The notes below the pieces were generated by a model, which made no database searches, had not been told where the DNA came from, and saw nothing but the letters and a program-made list of their open reading frames with translations. A DNA stretch of 38,361 nt, from positions 1 through 38,361 of the forward strand of contig CAMWMD010000029.1 of NCBI GenBank assembly GCA_947175265.1. Reading direction: 5' to 3'. Positions within the stretch are counted from its first letter, which is position 1; the number at the start of each line of letters is the position of its first letter. Shown in pieces: positions 17,930 through 25,571 of this stretch. Made by a program: the position numbers and the translations under genes. This DNA comes from an uncultured Porphyromonadaceae bacterium. GTDB lineage: Bacteria; Bacteroidota; Bacteroidia; Bacteroidales; Muribaculaceae.

Positions 17930-18775
17930 ATGAATTTCTTTAAAAGAACATTCCTTTGGCTAATTATGGGCCTTTGGATCACCGCCTGCTCTCAAGAGGA
18001 ATTGATTGAATCTACAGATGATTCTGCACTAAAATCTGAGTGTGAACTTATAGTCAAGTATGCAGGTAAAACGTACTTTACCGGAGTGGCATTTCAGAAT
18101 GACTCCACTATCTATCTGAATAAAGAGTATGCAACTCTCTATGAAAATGAAATTTCTAAGAATAAGAAACTTGCCATCTTATTCCATGAAGATGATTTGG
18201 GAAGAGACGTTGTTGAATACTATGAATCTCCCGAAGTATTGGAGAAAGAGAATAATATCTCGTATATGGAGAATCAAAAATGTGTAGAACTTAAAGAGGA
18301 GGAGCTTTTAGAATCCACTCGCGGAAGTAACACAGTTCATTATGTCCCATTTGCAGGAACAGCATTAGGGCGTGCTCAATTATGGGATGATAAAGATTAT
18401 TCTGACCGTAGCGTAGTTCTTCAATGTTCAGAAACTCATTATCAAAGCATACCAAGCCTAAAAGCCTTCGCTGATTTCAATGATAAGACCTCTTCAATTA
18501 AAGTGTGGAACTATATGAACCTATATCAAGAGTATAGTCCTTACAATAATTCTATATTTGGAATAATAGGAGCAGCCCTCCGTACTTGTCTGATAAGTTA
18601 TGAAGATATTAATTTTCAAGGGAGTGTTCTATATTGCATTTCTAATGCTACTGGTAATCCTAATCCCCATGAAGACAGGAGGCTCAAATCAATTGGATGG
18701 AATGATAAGATTTCATCAGTTGTGTTCACTATTATTCGAGGAGACGGAATTGGTAAATACTATTTTCCTCATTGA
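17930..18775 (+). CDS. Lipoprotein with two beta/gamma-crystallin-type calcium motifs
   Basis: The 281-residue product has a lipoprotein signal (ITAC, C20). Residues 35-135 are an unrecognised acidic region. From about 147 there are two Greek-key-like halves, each beginning with a segment of the form 'x-L-W/S-x-D-x-x-Y/F-x-x-x-S-V-x-x-x' and each ending in a crystallin-type signature: FNDKTSSIKVW (NDKTSS 184-189) and WNDKISSVVF (NDKISS 258-263). The pattern N/D-N/D-x-x-S/T-S is the calcium-binding signature of microbial beta/gamma-crystallins, where each motif contributes to the site of the partner half. I infer a calcium-binding, surface- or periplasm-anchored protein. The role is unknown, and the gene is in the AT-rich island. 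Confidence 0.65.
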   Translation: MNFFKRTFLWLIMGLWITACSQEELIESTDDSALKSECELIVKYAGKTYFTGVAFQNDSTIYLNKEYATLYENEISKNKKLAILFHEDDLGRDVVEYYESPEVLEKENNISYMENQKCVELKEEELLESTRGSNTVHYVPFAGTALGRAQLWDDKDYSDRSVVLQCSETHYQSIPSLKAFADFNDKTSSIKVWNYMNLYQEYSPYNNSIFGIIGAALRTCLISYEDINFQGSVLYCISNATGNPNPHEDRRLKSIGWNDKISSVVFTIIRGDGIGKYYFPH

Positions 18776-18807
18776 TTTGACAGTTAAAATTTAAGACTAT
18801 AAAGGAT

Positions 18808-19233
18808 ATGAATAAATACTTTTTTAATCTACTTATTATTCTCTTCGCAGGTATTTTTTTGACTGCTTGCGATAAGGATGAAACTCCTCATGATTATAGT
18901 TTCCTGTATATTGAAGGAATCTATCAAGTGGATGGGAAGTATTCTTTGACAGGAACAGTTAATGGAATGGAATTGGAGAAAGGTGAGAGTAGTGTTACAT
19001 TGGTAATTCCTGATAAAAGTTCACCCACAAAAGCTACTCTTATGCTTTCCAACATTATTCCAGATCATTCCTCACTGACTTTTAGTGATGTCACCCTTAA
19101 TGATACTTCCTCAAATAGCGGAATGTCCTTTGAAGCTACTAAAATCGTCAATGAGACAAAAGTATCGATAAAAGGAACAGTAACAGCTACAGAGTATAAG
19201 GGAATTATGACAATTGACATTACCGCCGAATAA
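18808..19233 (+). CDS. Small lipoprotein of unknown function
   Basis: The 141 residues start with a lipoprotein signal (FLTAC, C21). The mature part alternates strands and turns (YQVDGKYSLTGTVNGMEL, ATEYKGIMTIDITAE), suggesting a small all-beta domain similar in style to the calycin-like lipoproteins of Bacteroidales. No family motif is clear. It begins 32 bases after the crystallin-like gene on the same strand, so the two are probably co-transcribed, and a terminator-like hairpin follows. Confidence 0.6.
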   Translation: MNKYFFNLLIILFAGIFLTACDKDETPHDYSFLYIEGIYQVDGKYSLTGTVNGMELEKGESSVTLVIPDKSSPTKATLMLSNIIPDHSSLTFSDVTLNDTSSNSGMSFEATKIVNETKVSIKGTVTATEYKGIMTIDITAE

Positions 19234-19266
19234 CCTATTTCTTCTTATACTTTGCAGTATCTTCTT

Positions 19267-19299
19267 GGGTAGCCGTATCATCTGAGAGTACGGCTGCCC
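19267..19299 (+). terminator. Terminator hairpin of the lipoprotein pair
   Basis: GGGTAGCCGTA (19267-19277) pairs with TACGGCTGCCC (19289-19299) over 11 pairs, one a G-U wobble, with an 11-base loop and the tail TTTCC. Confidence 0.65.
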
Positions 19300-19335
19300 T
19301 TTCCATATAAATTCCTGCTAATTTACGAAAATCTT

Positions 19336-19460
19336 TCTTTACAGAGAAAAGTATTTACGAATTTTGGTCTTTATAAGGAACGATTTTTGCAGATTTTGCT
19401 CTTTACAGAGAAAGAATTTTGCGAATTTAGCTCTTTACAGAGAAAGGATTTTAGGCGGGG
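19336..19460. repeat. 32-bp tandem repeat, four copies
   Basis: Copies start at 19336, 19368, 19400 and 19432 (the last is cut short). Each begins TCTTTACAGAGAAA or a close variant and continues with an AT-rich tail near TTTTGCGAATTT. Copy 2 has diverged most. The array fills the gap between two convergent genes and touches the 3' end of the glycosyltransferase gene. The copies are contiguous without spacers. Confidence 0.8.
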
Positions 19461-19465
19461 ATAGG

Positions 19466-20719
19466 TTATTTCAGTCTATTTATCAGGTTGAGATAAGCTG
19501 TGGCGACACTCTCGGAGGAGAAACGGGCTGTTACGTTTCTCTTCATTCTTTGTAGCATCCTTTCATAGGCGGCATCATCAATCATTCCGGCTGCCCATGC
19601 AATTCCGTCTGCCAAGTTCTCTGCTCCACGTTGAATATCGGCATCCCATTCGGCGATATAGCCGGTAGCAAGATGATCCACTATATCGCTCTGCCCTCCC
19701 TGATTGAAACTCACCGGAATACAACCGTACGCCTGCGCCTCCACAAGCGTGCCGGGAAGCGTCTCGTAACTGGAGGCCGACACCAGAATATCCCCTTCCT
19801 CGTAAACCTTGCGGACAGCATCCTCCCCTCTCACCATGCCCAAATGACGATGCGGAATGGCTATTCCCGCCAGACTCTCCGGATTCTTCACCCCTCCGAA
19901 CGTCACCAACTCCAAGCGTCGCGCCAACTCCGGATTTCTCTGCGCCAAAATCCCGGTCATTTTCACAAGGACAGGCAGACCCTTGATAGGATCGTCAAGA
20001 CGCGCCGCACCGAAAAGAATACGGACTTTGTCATCAGCCACATGTTCCGACCTATCACCTGCCACAATAGGGAAGGCATTCGGAATCACCTCTACCCTCG
20101 CCCCTCCCAGCAAAGAACTCTCCCTGCCCTTTTCCGCAAGCCAGTTACTTACTGCAACATAACTTATGCTCTTTGGAAGTATTTCTCTCTTCCTAAGCCA
20201 GATTCTGCGCGAAAGATCATGCGGGCCTCCGTGCTTACCCATCAGGGGACAATCGCCACACTCCTCCTTGAAATGCGTGCATTCCCCCGCATGGTGACAG
20301 ATTCCGGTCATGTTCCACATATCATGCATGGTCCATATCACCGGTTTACCCATTGCCGCTATCCTTGCCACCCCCCTCAGCGACAGGAACCCTTGGTTGA
20401 CCCAATTTATCAATACCGCATCAGCCTGTTCCACCAAGTGATGACGCCAAAGCGGAAGCCCGTCCGCTCCCGTATCTATCTTGAAAAGAGTCTCACGGTT
20501 AAATCCATTCTCCACAAATATACCGAGCCTCTCCTTCAGGAAAGGAAATTTCAGCCTCAACCCCTCAGCCGCTTTCTCCACATACGGTGAATCGGTCAGT
20601 TTCTCAGCCACGAGCATACGCGCATCGGCACCCTGAGCCCGCAAAGCCTCCATAAGCCGGCGGCTGACAACCGCCGCCCCCCCCGTGCTGTCGCTCTTAT
20701 TGATGATGACTATCCTCAT
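19466..20719 (-). CDS. GT4-type glycosyltransferase
   Basis: The 417-residue protein starts MRIVIINKSDSTGGAAVVSRRL, the nucleotide-binding glycine pattern of GT-B glycosyltransferases. It ends with the family 4 donor-binding E-x7-E segment in SSYETLPGTLVEAQAYGCIPV. A middle section rich in cysteine and histidine (HDMWNMTGICHHAGECTHFKEECGDCPL) occurs in the subgroup of these enzymes that decorate polysaccharides in Bacteroidales. The sugar and acceptor are unknown; capsule or O-antigen assembly is typical. It starts 1 base after the folA stop, so the two are co-transcribed, although their functions are unrelated. Confidence 0.85.
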   Translation of the reverse strand: MRIVIINKSDSTGGAAVVSRRLMEALRAQGADARMLVAEKLTDSPYVEKAAEGLRLKFPFLKERLGIFVENGFNRETLFKIDTGADGLPLWRHHLVEQADAVLINWVNQGFLSLRGVARIAAMGKPVIWTMHDMWNMTGICHHAGECTHFKEECGDCPLMGKHGGPHDLSRRIWLRKREILPKSISYVAVSNWLAEKGRESSLLGGARVEVIPNAFPIVAGDRSEHVADDKVRILFGAARLDDPIKGLPVLVKMTGILAQRNPELARRLELVTFGGVKNPESLAGIAIPHRHLGMVRGEDAVRKVYEEGDILVSASSYETLPGTLVEAQAYGCIPVSFNQGGQSDIVDHLATGYIAEWDADIQRGAENLADGIAWAAGMIDDAAYERMLQRMKRNVTARFSSESVATAYLNLINRLK

Positions 20720-20720
20720 A

Positions 20721-21203
20721 TCACATCCTCTGATACGTCAGATAACGGTAACGCACCCCCTCGGAAGTTTCCCCCCAATCCGTAGCCTCCGCCAACTCCC
20801 ACCCCTCCGTAGGAATGGGGAAATAAGCGTCGGCATCCCCGCATTCTGCATCAATCTCCGTGACGTGAATACGGGTGACGTAAGGAAGGAACAGATGGTA
20901 AATCTGCTCCCCTCCTACCACGAAGGGGGCTTTCCCCTCCGTAAGGCGCAGAACCTCCGAGACATCCGTACACACAGTTCCCCCATCCGCGACATAACCC
21001 TTATCACGGCTGAGCACTATATTGTCGCGCCCCGGAAGCGGACGTTTGGGAAGCGACTCCCAGGTCTTGCGCCCCATAATGACGGGATAACCCATGGTGA
21101 GACGCTTGAACCGCATGAGGTCTTCCCTTATCTTCCATATCAGGTCGCCATCCTTCCCTATCGAGCCGTCGCGCCCGGCAGCCACTATCAAGTTAACTTC
21201 CAT
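20721..21203 (-). CDS. folA: Dihydrofolate reductase
   Basis: FolA reduces dihydrofolate to tetrahydrofolate with NADPH, restoring the cofactor spent by ThyA. From the ATG at 21203 the protein has 160 residues, the usual length. Family marks are VNLIVAAGRDGSIGKDGDLIW, the helix with REDLMRFKRLTMG, PVIMGRKTWESLP and FVVGGEQIYHLFLP. A TTG two codons upstream also opens the frame, but the ATG fits the family start. The 314-base gap upstream, shared with the divergent transporter gene, should hold its promoter; a TATATTCG on the minus strand is a near match to the -7 box. Confidence 0.95.
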   Translation of the reverse strand: MEVNLIVAAGRDGSIGKDGDLIWKIREDLMRFKRLTMGYPVIMGRKTWESLPKRPLPGRDNIVLSRDKGYVADGGTVCTDVSEVLRLTEGKAPFVVGGEQIYHLFLPYVTRIHVTEIDAECGDADAYFPIPTEGWELAEATDWGETSEGVRYRYLTYQRM

Positions 21204-21428
21204 ATCCAACTGATGATATCATTACCTTTCTTGCCTTCAGGCGATTCCGCAACCAATGGCCGTTATACTGCCAAAATACCGGAAATACACTCCCTGACAG
21301 GCTTGATCGTCATATTTAATTCTGCGAATATAGCATTATTTATCCATTCCGCGTAAATAAAAACCGGAAAATCACCCCCTCCCCTTCATATTCTACCTAT
21401 TATTTCGCTCCTATTCCGATTTTTTAAT

Positions 21429-21436
21429 TAATTTTG
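21429..21436 (+). promoter_or_regulatory. -7 box of the Na/Pi cotransporter gene
   Basis: TAATTTTG matches the Bacteroidetes -7 element exactly. The upstream element is poor (TTTC, 22 bases away). Transcription would start near 21443-21449, at the foot of a strong hairpin. Confidence 0.55.
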
Positions 21437-21448
21437 CAATCAAACCGT

Positions 21449-21478
21449 CTATGCTGAATAAACGTTAATTCAGCATAG
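21449..21478 (+). promoter_or_regulatory. 5'-terminal hairpin of the Na/Pi cotransporter mRNA
   Basis: CTATGCTGAAT (21449-21459) and ATTCAGCATAG (21468-21478) form a perfect 11-bp stem with an 8-base loop. No T-run follows. Being at the probable start of the transcript, it could protect the mRNA or be a regulator's site. Confidence 0.55.
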
Positions 21479-21517
21479 CCACTCTCTCCACGAATATTCA
21501 CCTCTTACCCCATCAAG

Positions 21518-23302
21518 ATGAATTATACCATTATTGACTTTATCAGCCTTCTCGGTGCCGTGTGCCTGTTCCTCTATGGAATGAAAGTTATGAGCGAGGG
21601 GCTGCAGAAAGTGGCCGGCGACCGCCTGCGCAACATTCTCGGAGTTATGACCAAAAACCGTGTGACCGGAGTGCTTACAGGTCTGGTAATCACAGCCCTT
21701 ATCCAGAGTTCAAGTGCCTCTACGGTAATGGTGGTCAGTTTCGTGAATGCCGGATTGATGAGCCTTGCTCAGTCTATGGCCGTGATATTCGGTGCCAATG
21801 TCGGCACAACGGTAACCACCTGGATTATCTCGGCGTTCTCCTTCGAGGTGAATATTTCCGACTACAGCATCCTACTCCTCGCTGTCGGAGTGCCTATGCT
21901 CTTCATGAAGAAAAGCACCTACAAGTCGCTCGGTGAGTTCCTGATAGGCTTCTGTTTCCTGTTCATGGGTCTCGACCTCATCAGCAAATATGTGCCCGAC
22001 CTGCAGTCGAACCCGGAGATGCTTCAGTTCGTCACCAACTATACAACCCTTGGATACGGCTCCGTGCTGATATTCTTCTTCTTCGGAATCGTGCTGACAA
22101 TGGTGGCGCAGAGTTCGGCGGCTACTTTCGCCATAACACTGATCATGTGTTCACAGGGATGGATTTCATTCACTCTCGGATGTGCCATCATACTCGGTGG
22201 AAACATCGGTACGACAATAACCCCTATCCTTGCCTCCTTAAGCGGTAACCTTGCGGCGAAGCGCACAGCAATGGGTCACGTGCTTTTCAATGTGATTGGC
22301 TCCATTATCGTGCTATGTATTTTCCATCCGTTCATGGAACTGGTGGCCGATATTACTCTCTGGTGTAACGGAACCAACCCCCTTGACATCTCAGCGGCTC
22401 AGGAGGCGAATATGGCCGACTCCACTCTGCTCAATCCCAAGGGTGGTCTCACCGCTAAAGCGCAATCCTCCGTGGCGTTCGGCCTCGCCATGTTCCCGAC
22501 TGTATTCAACGCACTCAACCTCCTCGTGATGATATGGTTCACAAAACTTTACGTTAAGGCAGTCTGCTGGATAATGCCGGCCAAGCATAAGGATAATGAG
22601 GAGGAATTTTCTCTCAAATACATCGGCCGAGGCATGCTCTCCGCCTCCGAACTCAACATCACCCAGGCTCAGAAGGAGATCGCCGTATATGGCGAACGGG
22701 TGGAGCGTATGCTCAATATGGCACGCGACATAATACACCTGCAGCCTAACGATTCCAAATTTGAGGAGACATACAACAGGCTGGAGAAATATGAGGAGAT
22801 ATCCGACCGCATGGATATTGAGATAGGCAACTACCTCAACCGTGTGGCGGAAGGCAGGCTCAGTCCGGAAGGTAAGATGCGCATCTCCGGTATGCTCCGC
22901 GTAATCAGCGAGATAGAGTCAATTGCCGACGGATGCTTCAACGTGGCGAAGGCCGTGGTGCGCCAGCATCAGAACCATGTCAAGTTCACTCCAGGCGTGC
23001 TTCAGGAAATCGACAAGATGTATGACCTCCTTGCCAGCGCAATGAAAAATATGCTTGGCATACTCCGTGAGATGGAGACCCCCGAGGATTCACTCATCAT
23101 TCAGGCTTACAACAAAGAGCGTGAGATCAACAATCTGCGCAACTCCCTGCGTGACTCCAACATCTTCAATATCAACAATAAGGAATACGGCTATCAGGAG
23201 GGTATCTTCTTCATGGACCTCATCAGCGAAGCCGAGAAACTGGGCGACTACATGCTCAACGTCGTGGAGGGCGTGAAGCACCAGTTCCAGAATGCGGAAT
23301 GA
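21518..23302 (+). CDS. Na+/phosphate cotransporter with PhoU-like tail
   Basis: The 594 residues join a membrane domain of the Na/Pi cotransporter II family with a C-terminal helical PhoU-like domain. The membrane part has two inverted repeats with the substrate-binding signature QSSSAS (residues 63-68, LIQSSSASTV) and VAQSSAATFA near Q198. From about 375 the protein is soluble and helical, with the E/R-rich pattern of PhoU. The protein should import phosphate using the sodium gradient, with the tail in a regulatory role. It is a single-gene unit with its own leader hairpin and terminator. Confidence 0.92.
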   Translation: MNYTIIDFISLLGAVCLFLYGMKVMSEGLQKVAGDRLRNILGVMTKNRVTGVLTGLVITALIQSSSASTVMVVSFVNAGLMSLAQSMAVIFGANVGTTVTTWIISAFSFEVNISDYSILLLAVGVPMLFMKKSTYKSLGEFLIGFCFLFMGLDLISKYVPDLQSNPEMLQFVTNYTTLGYGSVLIFFFFGIVLTMVAQSSAATFAITLIMCSQGWISFTLGCAIILGGNIGTTITPILASLSGNLAAKRTAMGHVLFNVIGSIIVLCIFHPFMELVADITLWCNGTNPLDISAAQEANMADSTLLNPKGGLTAKAQSSVAFGLAMFPTVFNALNLLVMIWFTKLYVKAVCWIMPAKHKDNEEEFSLKYIGRGMLSASELNITQAQKEIAVYGERVERMLNMARDIIHLQPNDSKFEETYNRLEKYEEISDRMDIEIGNYLNRVAEGRLSPEGKMRISGMLRVISEIESIADGCFNVAKAVVRQHQNHVKFTPGVLQEIDKMYDLLASAMKNMLGILREMETPEDSLIIQAYNKEREINNLRNSLRDSNIFNINNKEYGYQEGIFFMDLISEAEKLGDYMLNVVEGVKHQFQNAE

Positions 23303-23307
23303 TCTGA

Positions 23308-23358
23308 AGCCGCATGGGTCTCACGGGGGTATGCCACACTCCGCCGACCCATGCGGCT
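23308..23358 (+). terminator. Terminator hairpin after the cotransporter gene
   Basis: AGCCGCATGGGTC (23308-23320) and GACCCATGCGGCT (23346-23358) pair perfectly over 13 bases with a 25-base loop. The tail CCATTTG has only a short T-run. Confidence 0.65.
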
Positions 23359-23418
23359 CCATTTGTCATCTCTGCAACCTGATGTTGCATTTCCTTTTCA
23401 AGAATAATATTTGTCATC

Positions 23419-24498
23419 ATGAATCGCTATTGCGTTATAATGTGCGGAGGTGTCGGCTCAAGGTTCTGGCCTTTCAGCCGCACTGACCGTCCCAAACAGT
23501 TTCTTGACTTCTTCGGAACAGGGAAAAGCCTGCTCCAACTGACCGTGGAACGCATATCCCCCATTGTCCCGGTCGAAAATATCATACTTGTGACAAACAA
23601 GATGTACGAGCCTCTGATAAAGGAGCAACTTCCCGGTATCAAACCCGAGAATATCCTCCTCGAACCGGCCCGACGCAACACCGCCCCCTGCATCTGCTGG
23701 GCGGCAAACCATATTTCGGCCCTTGACAAGGATGCCGTGATTGTGACCCTCCCCTCCGACCACCTCGTGCTGAAGGAGAAAGCCTTTGAGAAAGCCATTC
23801 TCGAAGGGTGTGATTTCGTGGATAAGGGCGATCGCCTCCTCACATTGGGGATAACTCCCACGAATCCCAACACCGGCTACGGGTATATCCAGCAGGGTGC
23901 CCCTACCGATGAGTGCGACTCGATCCTGAAGGTGAAGTCGTTCACGGAGAAACCTAACCTTGAGATGGCGAAGGTTTTCCTCTCAAGCAAGGAGTTTTTC
24001 TGGAATTCCGGAATTTTCATCTGGACGGCCAAAAGCATCCTCAAGGCTTTCGAGAATTATGCCCCCGACATAGCACACCTTTTCAAGGCTCCCGCCGGAA
24101 CATACGGGACACCTGCAGAGACCACGTTCATCAACCGCGTGTTCCCCAATGCGCAGGGAATATCCATAGATTATGCAATCATGGAGAAAGCCGACAACGT
24201 GTATGTCGAGACCGTAGACCTCGGCTGGAGCGATCTCGGCACATGGCACGCTCTCTATGAAGCCTCCCCCCATAATGCCGACGGCAACGTCACACAGAAT
24301 TGCAAGGTGATAGCCGCCGATTGCAAGGGCTCCATATTCGCCGCCTCCTCTGATAAGATAATCGTGGCGGAAGGGCTGAGAGATTATATTGTGGCCGACT
24401 CTGAAAACGCTCTGCTCATCTATCCCCTCTCCGAGGAGCAAAAGATTCGCCATATTGTGACAGAGATAAAGTCCCGTTTCGGGAATTCCTTCGTTTGA
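23419..24498 (+). CDS. manC: Mannose-1-phosphate guanylyltransferase
   Basis: The enzyme makes GDP-mannose from mannose-1-phosphate and GTP, feeding mannose and fucose into surface polysaccharides. The 359 residues carry the nucleotidyltransferase signature GGVGSRFWPFSRTDRPKQF (residues 10-28), PARRNTAPC, LPSDHLV, the sugar-binding FTEKP and the C-terminal DLGWSDLGTW. It lacks the isomerase domain of two-domain ManC, so it is a single-function form. A small 6-bp stem (TGCAAC/GTTGCA) lies in its leader. A lipoprotein gene begins 2 bases after its stop. Confidence 0.92.
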   Translation: MNRYCVIMCGGVGSRFWPFSRTDRPKQFLDFFGTGKSLLQLTVERISPIVPVENIILVTNKMYEPLIKEQLPGIKPENILLEPARRNTAPCICWAANHISALDKDAVIVTLPSDHLVLKEKAFEKAILEGCDFVDKGDRLLTLGITPTNPNTGYGYIQQGAPTDECDSILKVKSFTEKPNLEMAKVFLSSKEFFWNSGIFIWTAKSILKAFENYAPDIAHLFKAPAGTYGTPAETTFINRVFPNAQGISIDYAIMEKADNVYVETVDLGWSDLGTWHALYEASPHNADGNVTQNCKVIAADCKGSIFAASSDKIIVAEGLRDYIVADSENALLIYPLSEEQKIRHIVTEIKSRFGNSFV

Positions 24499-24500
24499 TC

Positions 24501-25538
24501 ATGAAGATGACGCGCCTCCTGCTATATCTTTCAATCCTGCTGCTATTTGCCGGATGTCGGAAGAAAGAATTCTCCATCAGTTTCGAGGTGGAGCAGAGCA
24601 TAAACGCCAATTATAAACTCATTTACTACGCTTCCGACAAGAAGGGTGGGTTCATAAGGGAATCCGCGGTGGCCATAAATGCCGGTAAAGGTGATTTCAA
24701 GGGTCCCACGATCAATCCCGTGCTCGTGTATCTCTACACGGGTCCGAAAGCCTATCCCCTGATGATATATGCCGAACGTGGAGAAGATATAAAGGTCACC
24801 GGAAACGACGCCACACCGGCCCGCTGGATGGTGGAGGGGAACGACATAAACAAGGATTGGTCTCAATGGCGCAACAAGAATGCCGAGGCCATCATTTCAG
24901 CCGACCCTGCCAAAATCAATAAGGCGGTGGCCGAATATGTAGTAGCCAACAGGGAGAATCCCCTGTCGGCCCTGCTGCTGCTCACCACATACTCGCGCAT
25001 TGACGATGAGACCGGCTTCCGCCGACTGTGGCGCGACCTTCAAGGTAAGGCGGCCGACCCCGTATGGGTTTCCTTGCCCGGACGTGCCGACCAGCCCGCA
25101 AGGTCTGTGGCTACCCCGGGCCGGGTGGAGTCGGTGGCTTTCCGCTCGATGCAAAACGGGGTTGACACTTTGCGTCCCGATTCAGTAAAGGGCACCCTGC
25201 TCTTCTTCTGGAACAATTCATCTTCCGAACGCAAGGCTCAGACTGATTCAATAAAGGCGCTCGCAAAGGAATTTTCGGATTCCTCGGCACGCATCATCGC
25301 TGATGTGTGCCTCGATTCCGATTCCGTGACATGGAGATCCTCGATACGCACGGATTCCTTGAAAAAGGTGGCCCGGCTGTGGGCTCCGGCCGGCCTGGCC
25401 GACTCGCGGGTGATGCTCCTCGGCGTGCCCCGCACACCTTTCTTCATTGTCCTCTCCCCCGACGGACACCAACGTTTCCGTGGCAGCGACCTTGACTCAG
25501 CATTCTCCAGTTTCCGTTCCCTGCTGGATAAGAAATAA
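24501..25538 (+). CDS. TlpA-like lipoprotein without the redox cysteines
   Basis: From the ATG at 24501 the product has 345 residues with lipobox LFAGC (C19). Residues 20-110 resemble the DUF4369 module of Bacteroidales TlpA-type lipoproteins (SFEVEQSINANYKLIYYASDK). From about 205 the order of elements fits a thioredoxin fold: TLLFFWNNSSSERK, then a helix, then VPRTPFFIVLSPDG with the cis-proline. The place where C-x-x-C should stand reads NSSSE, so the fold has no redox cysteines; the signal cysteine is the only one visible upstream of it. It probably binds a ligand or partner instead. An upstream TTG extends the frame into manC, but the ATG gives the proper signal peptide. Confidence 0.65.
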   Translation: MKMTRLLLYLSILLLFAGCRKKEFSISFEVEQSINANYKLIYYASDKKGGFIRESAVAINAGKGDFKGPTINPVLVYLYTGPKAYPLMIYAERGEDIKVTGNDATPARWMVEGNDINKDWSQWRNKNAEAIISADPAKINKAVAEYVVANRENPLSALLLLTTYSRIDDETGFRRLWRDLQGKAADPVWVSLPGRADQPARSVATPGRVESVAFRSMQNGVDTLRPDSVKGTLLFFWNNSSSERKAQTDSIKALAKEFSDSSARIIADVCLDSDSVTWRSSIRTDSLKKVARLWAPAGLADSRVMLLGVPRTPFFIVLSPDGHQRFRGSDLDSAFSSFRSLLDKK

Positions 25539-25571
25539 TATCCTCAATTTTAACCATCATTTCATTCTATA

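Noticed and set aside
19336..19460. CRISPR array
   Set aside because: The 32-bp units are directly joined, with no unique spacers and no cas genes.
19631..20590. Long plus-strand open frame (319 codons) over the glycosyltransferase gene
   Set aside because: It is antisense to a well-conserved GT4 enzyme and its translation is rich in H, R, T and P with no family pattern.
20685..21356. Plus-strand open frame of 223 codons over folA
   Set aside because: Antisense shadow of a clear dihydrofolate reductase; no start context and no domain.
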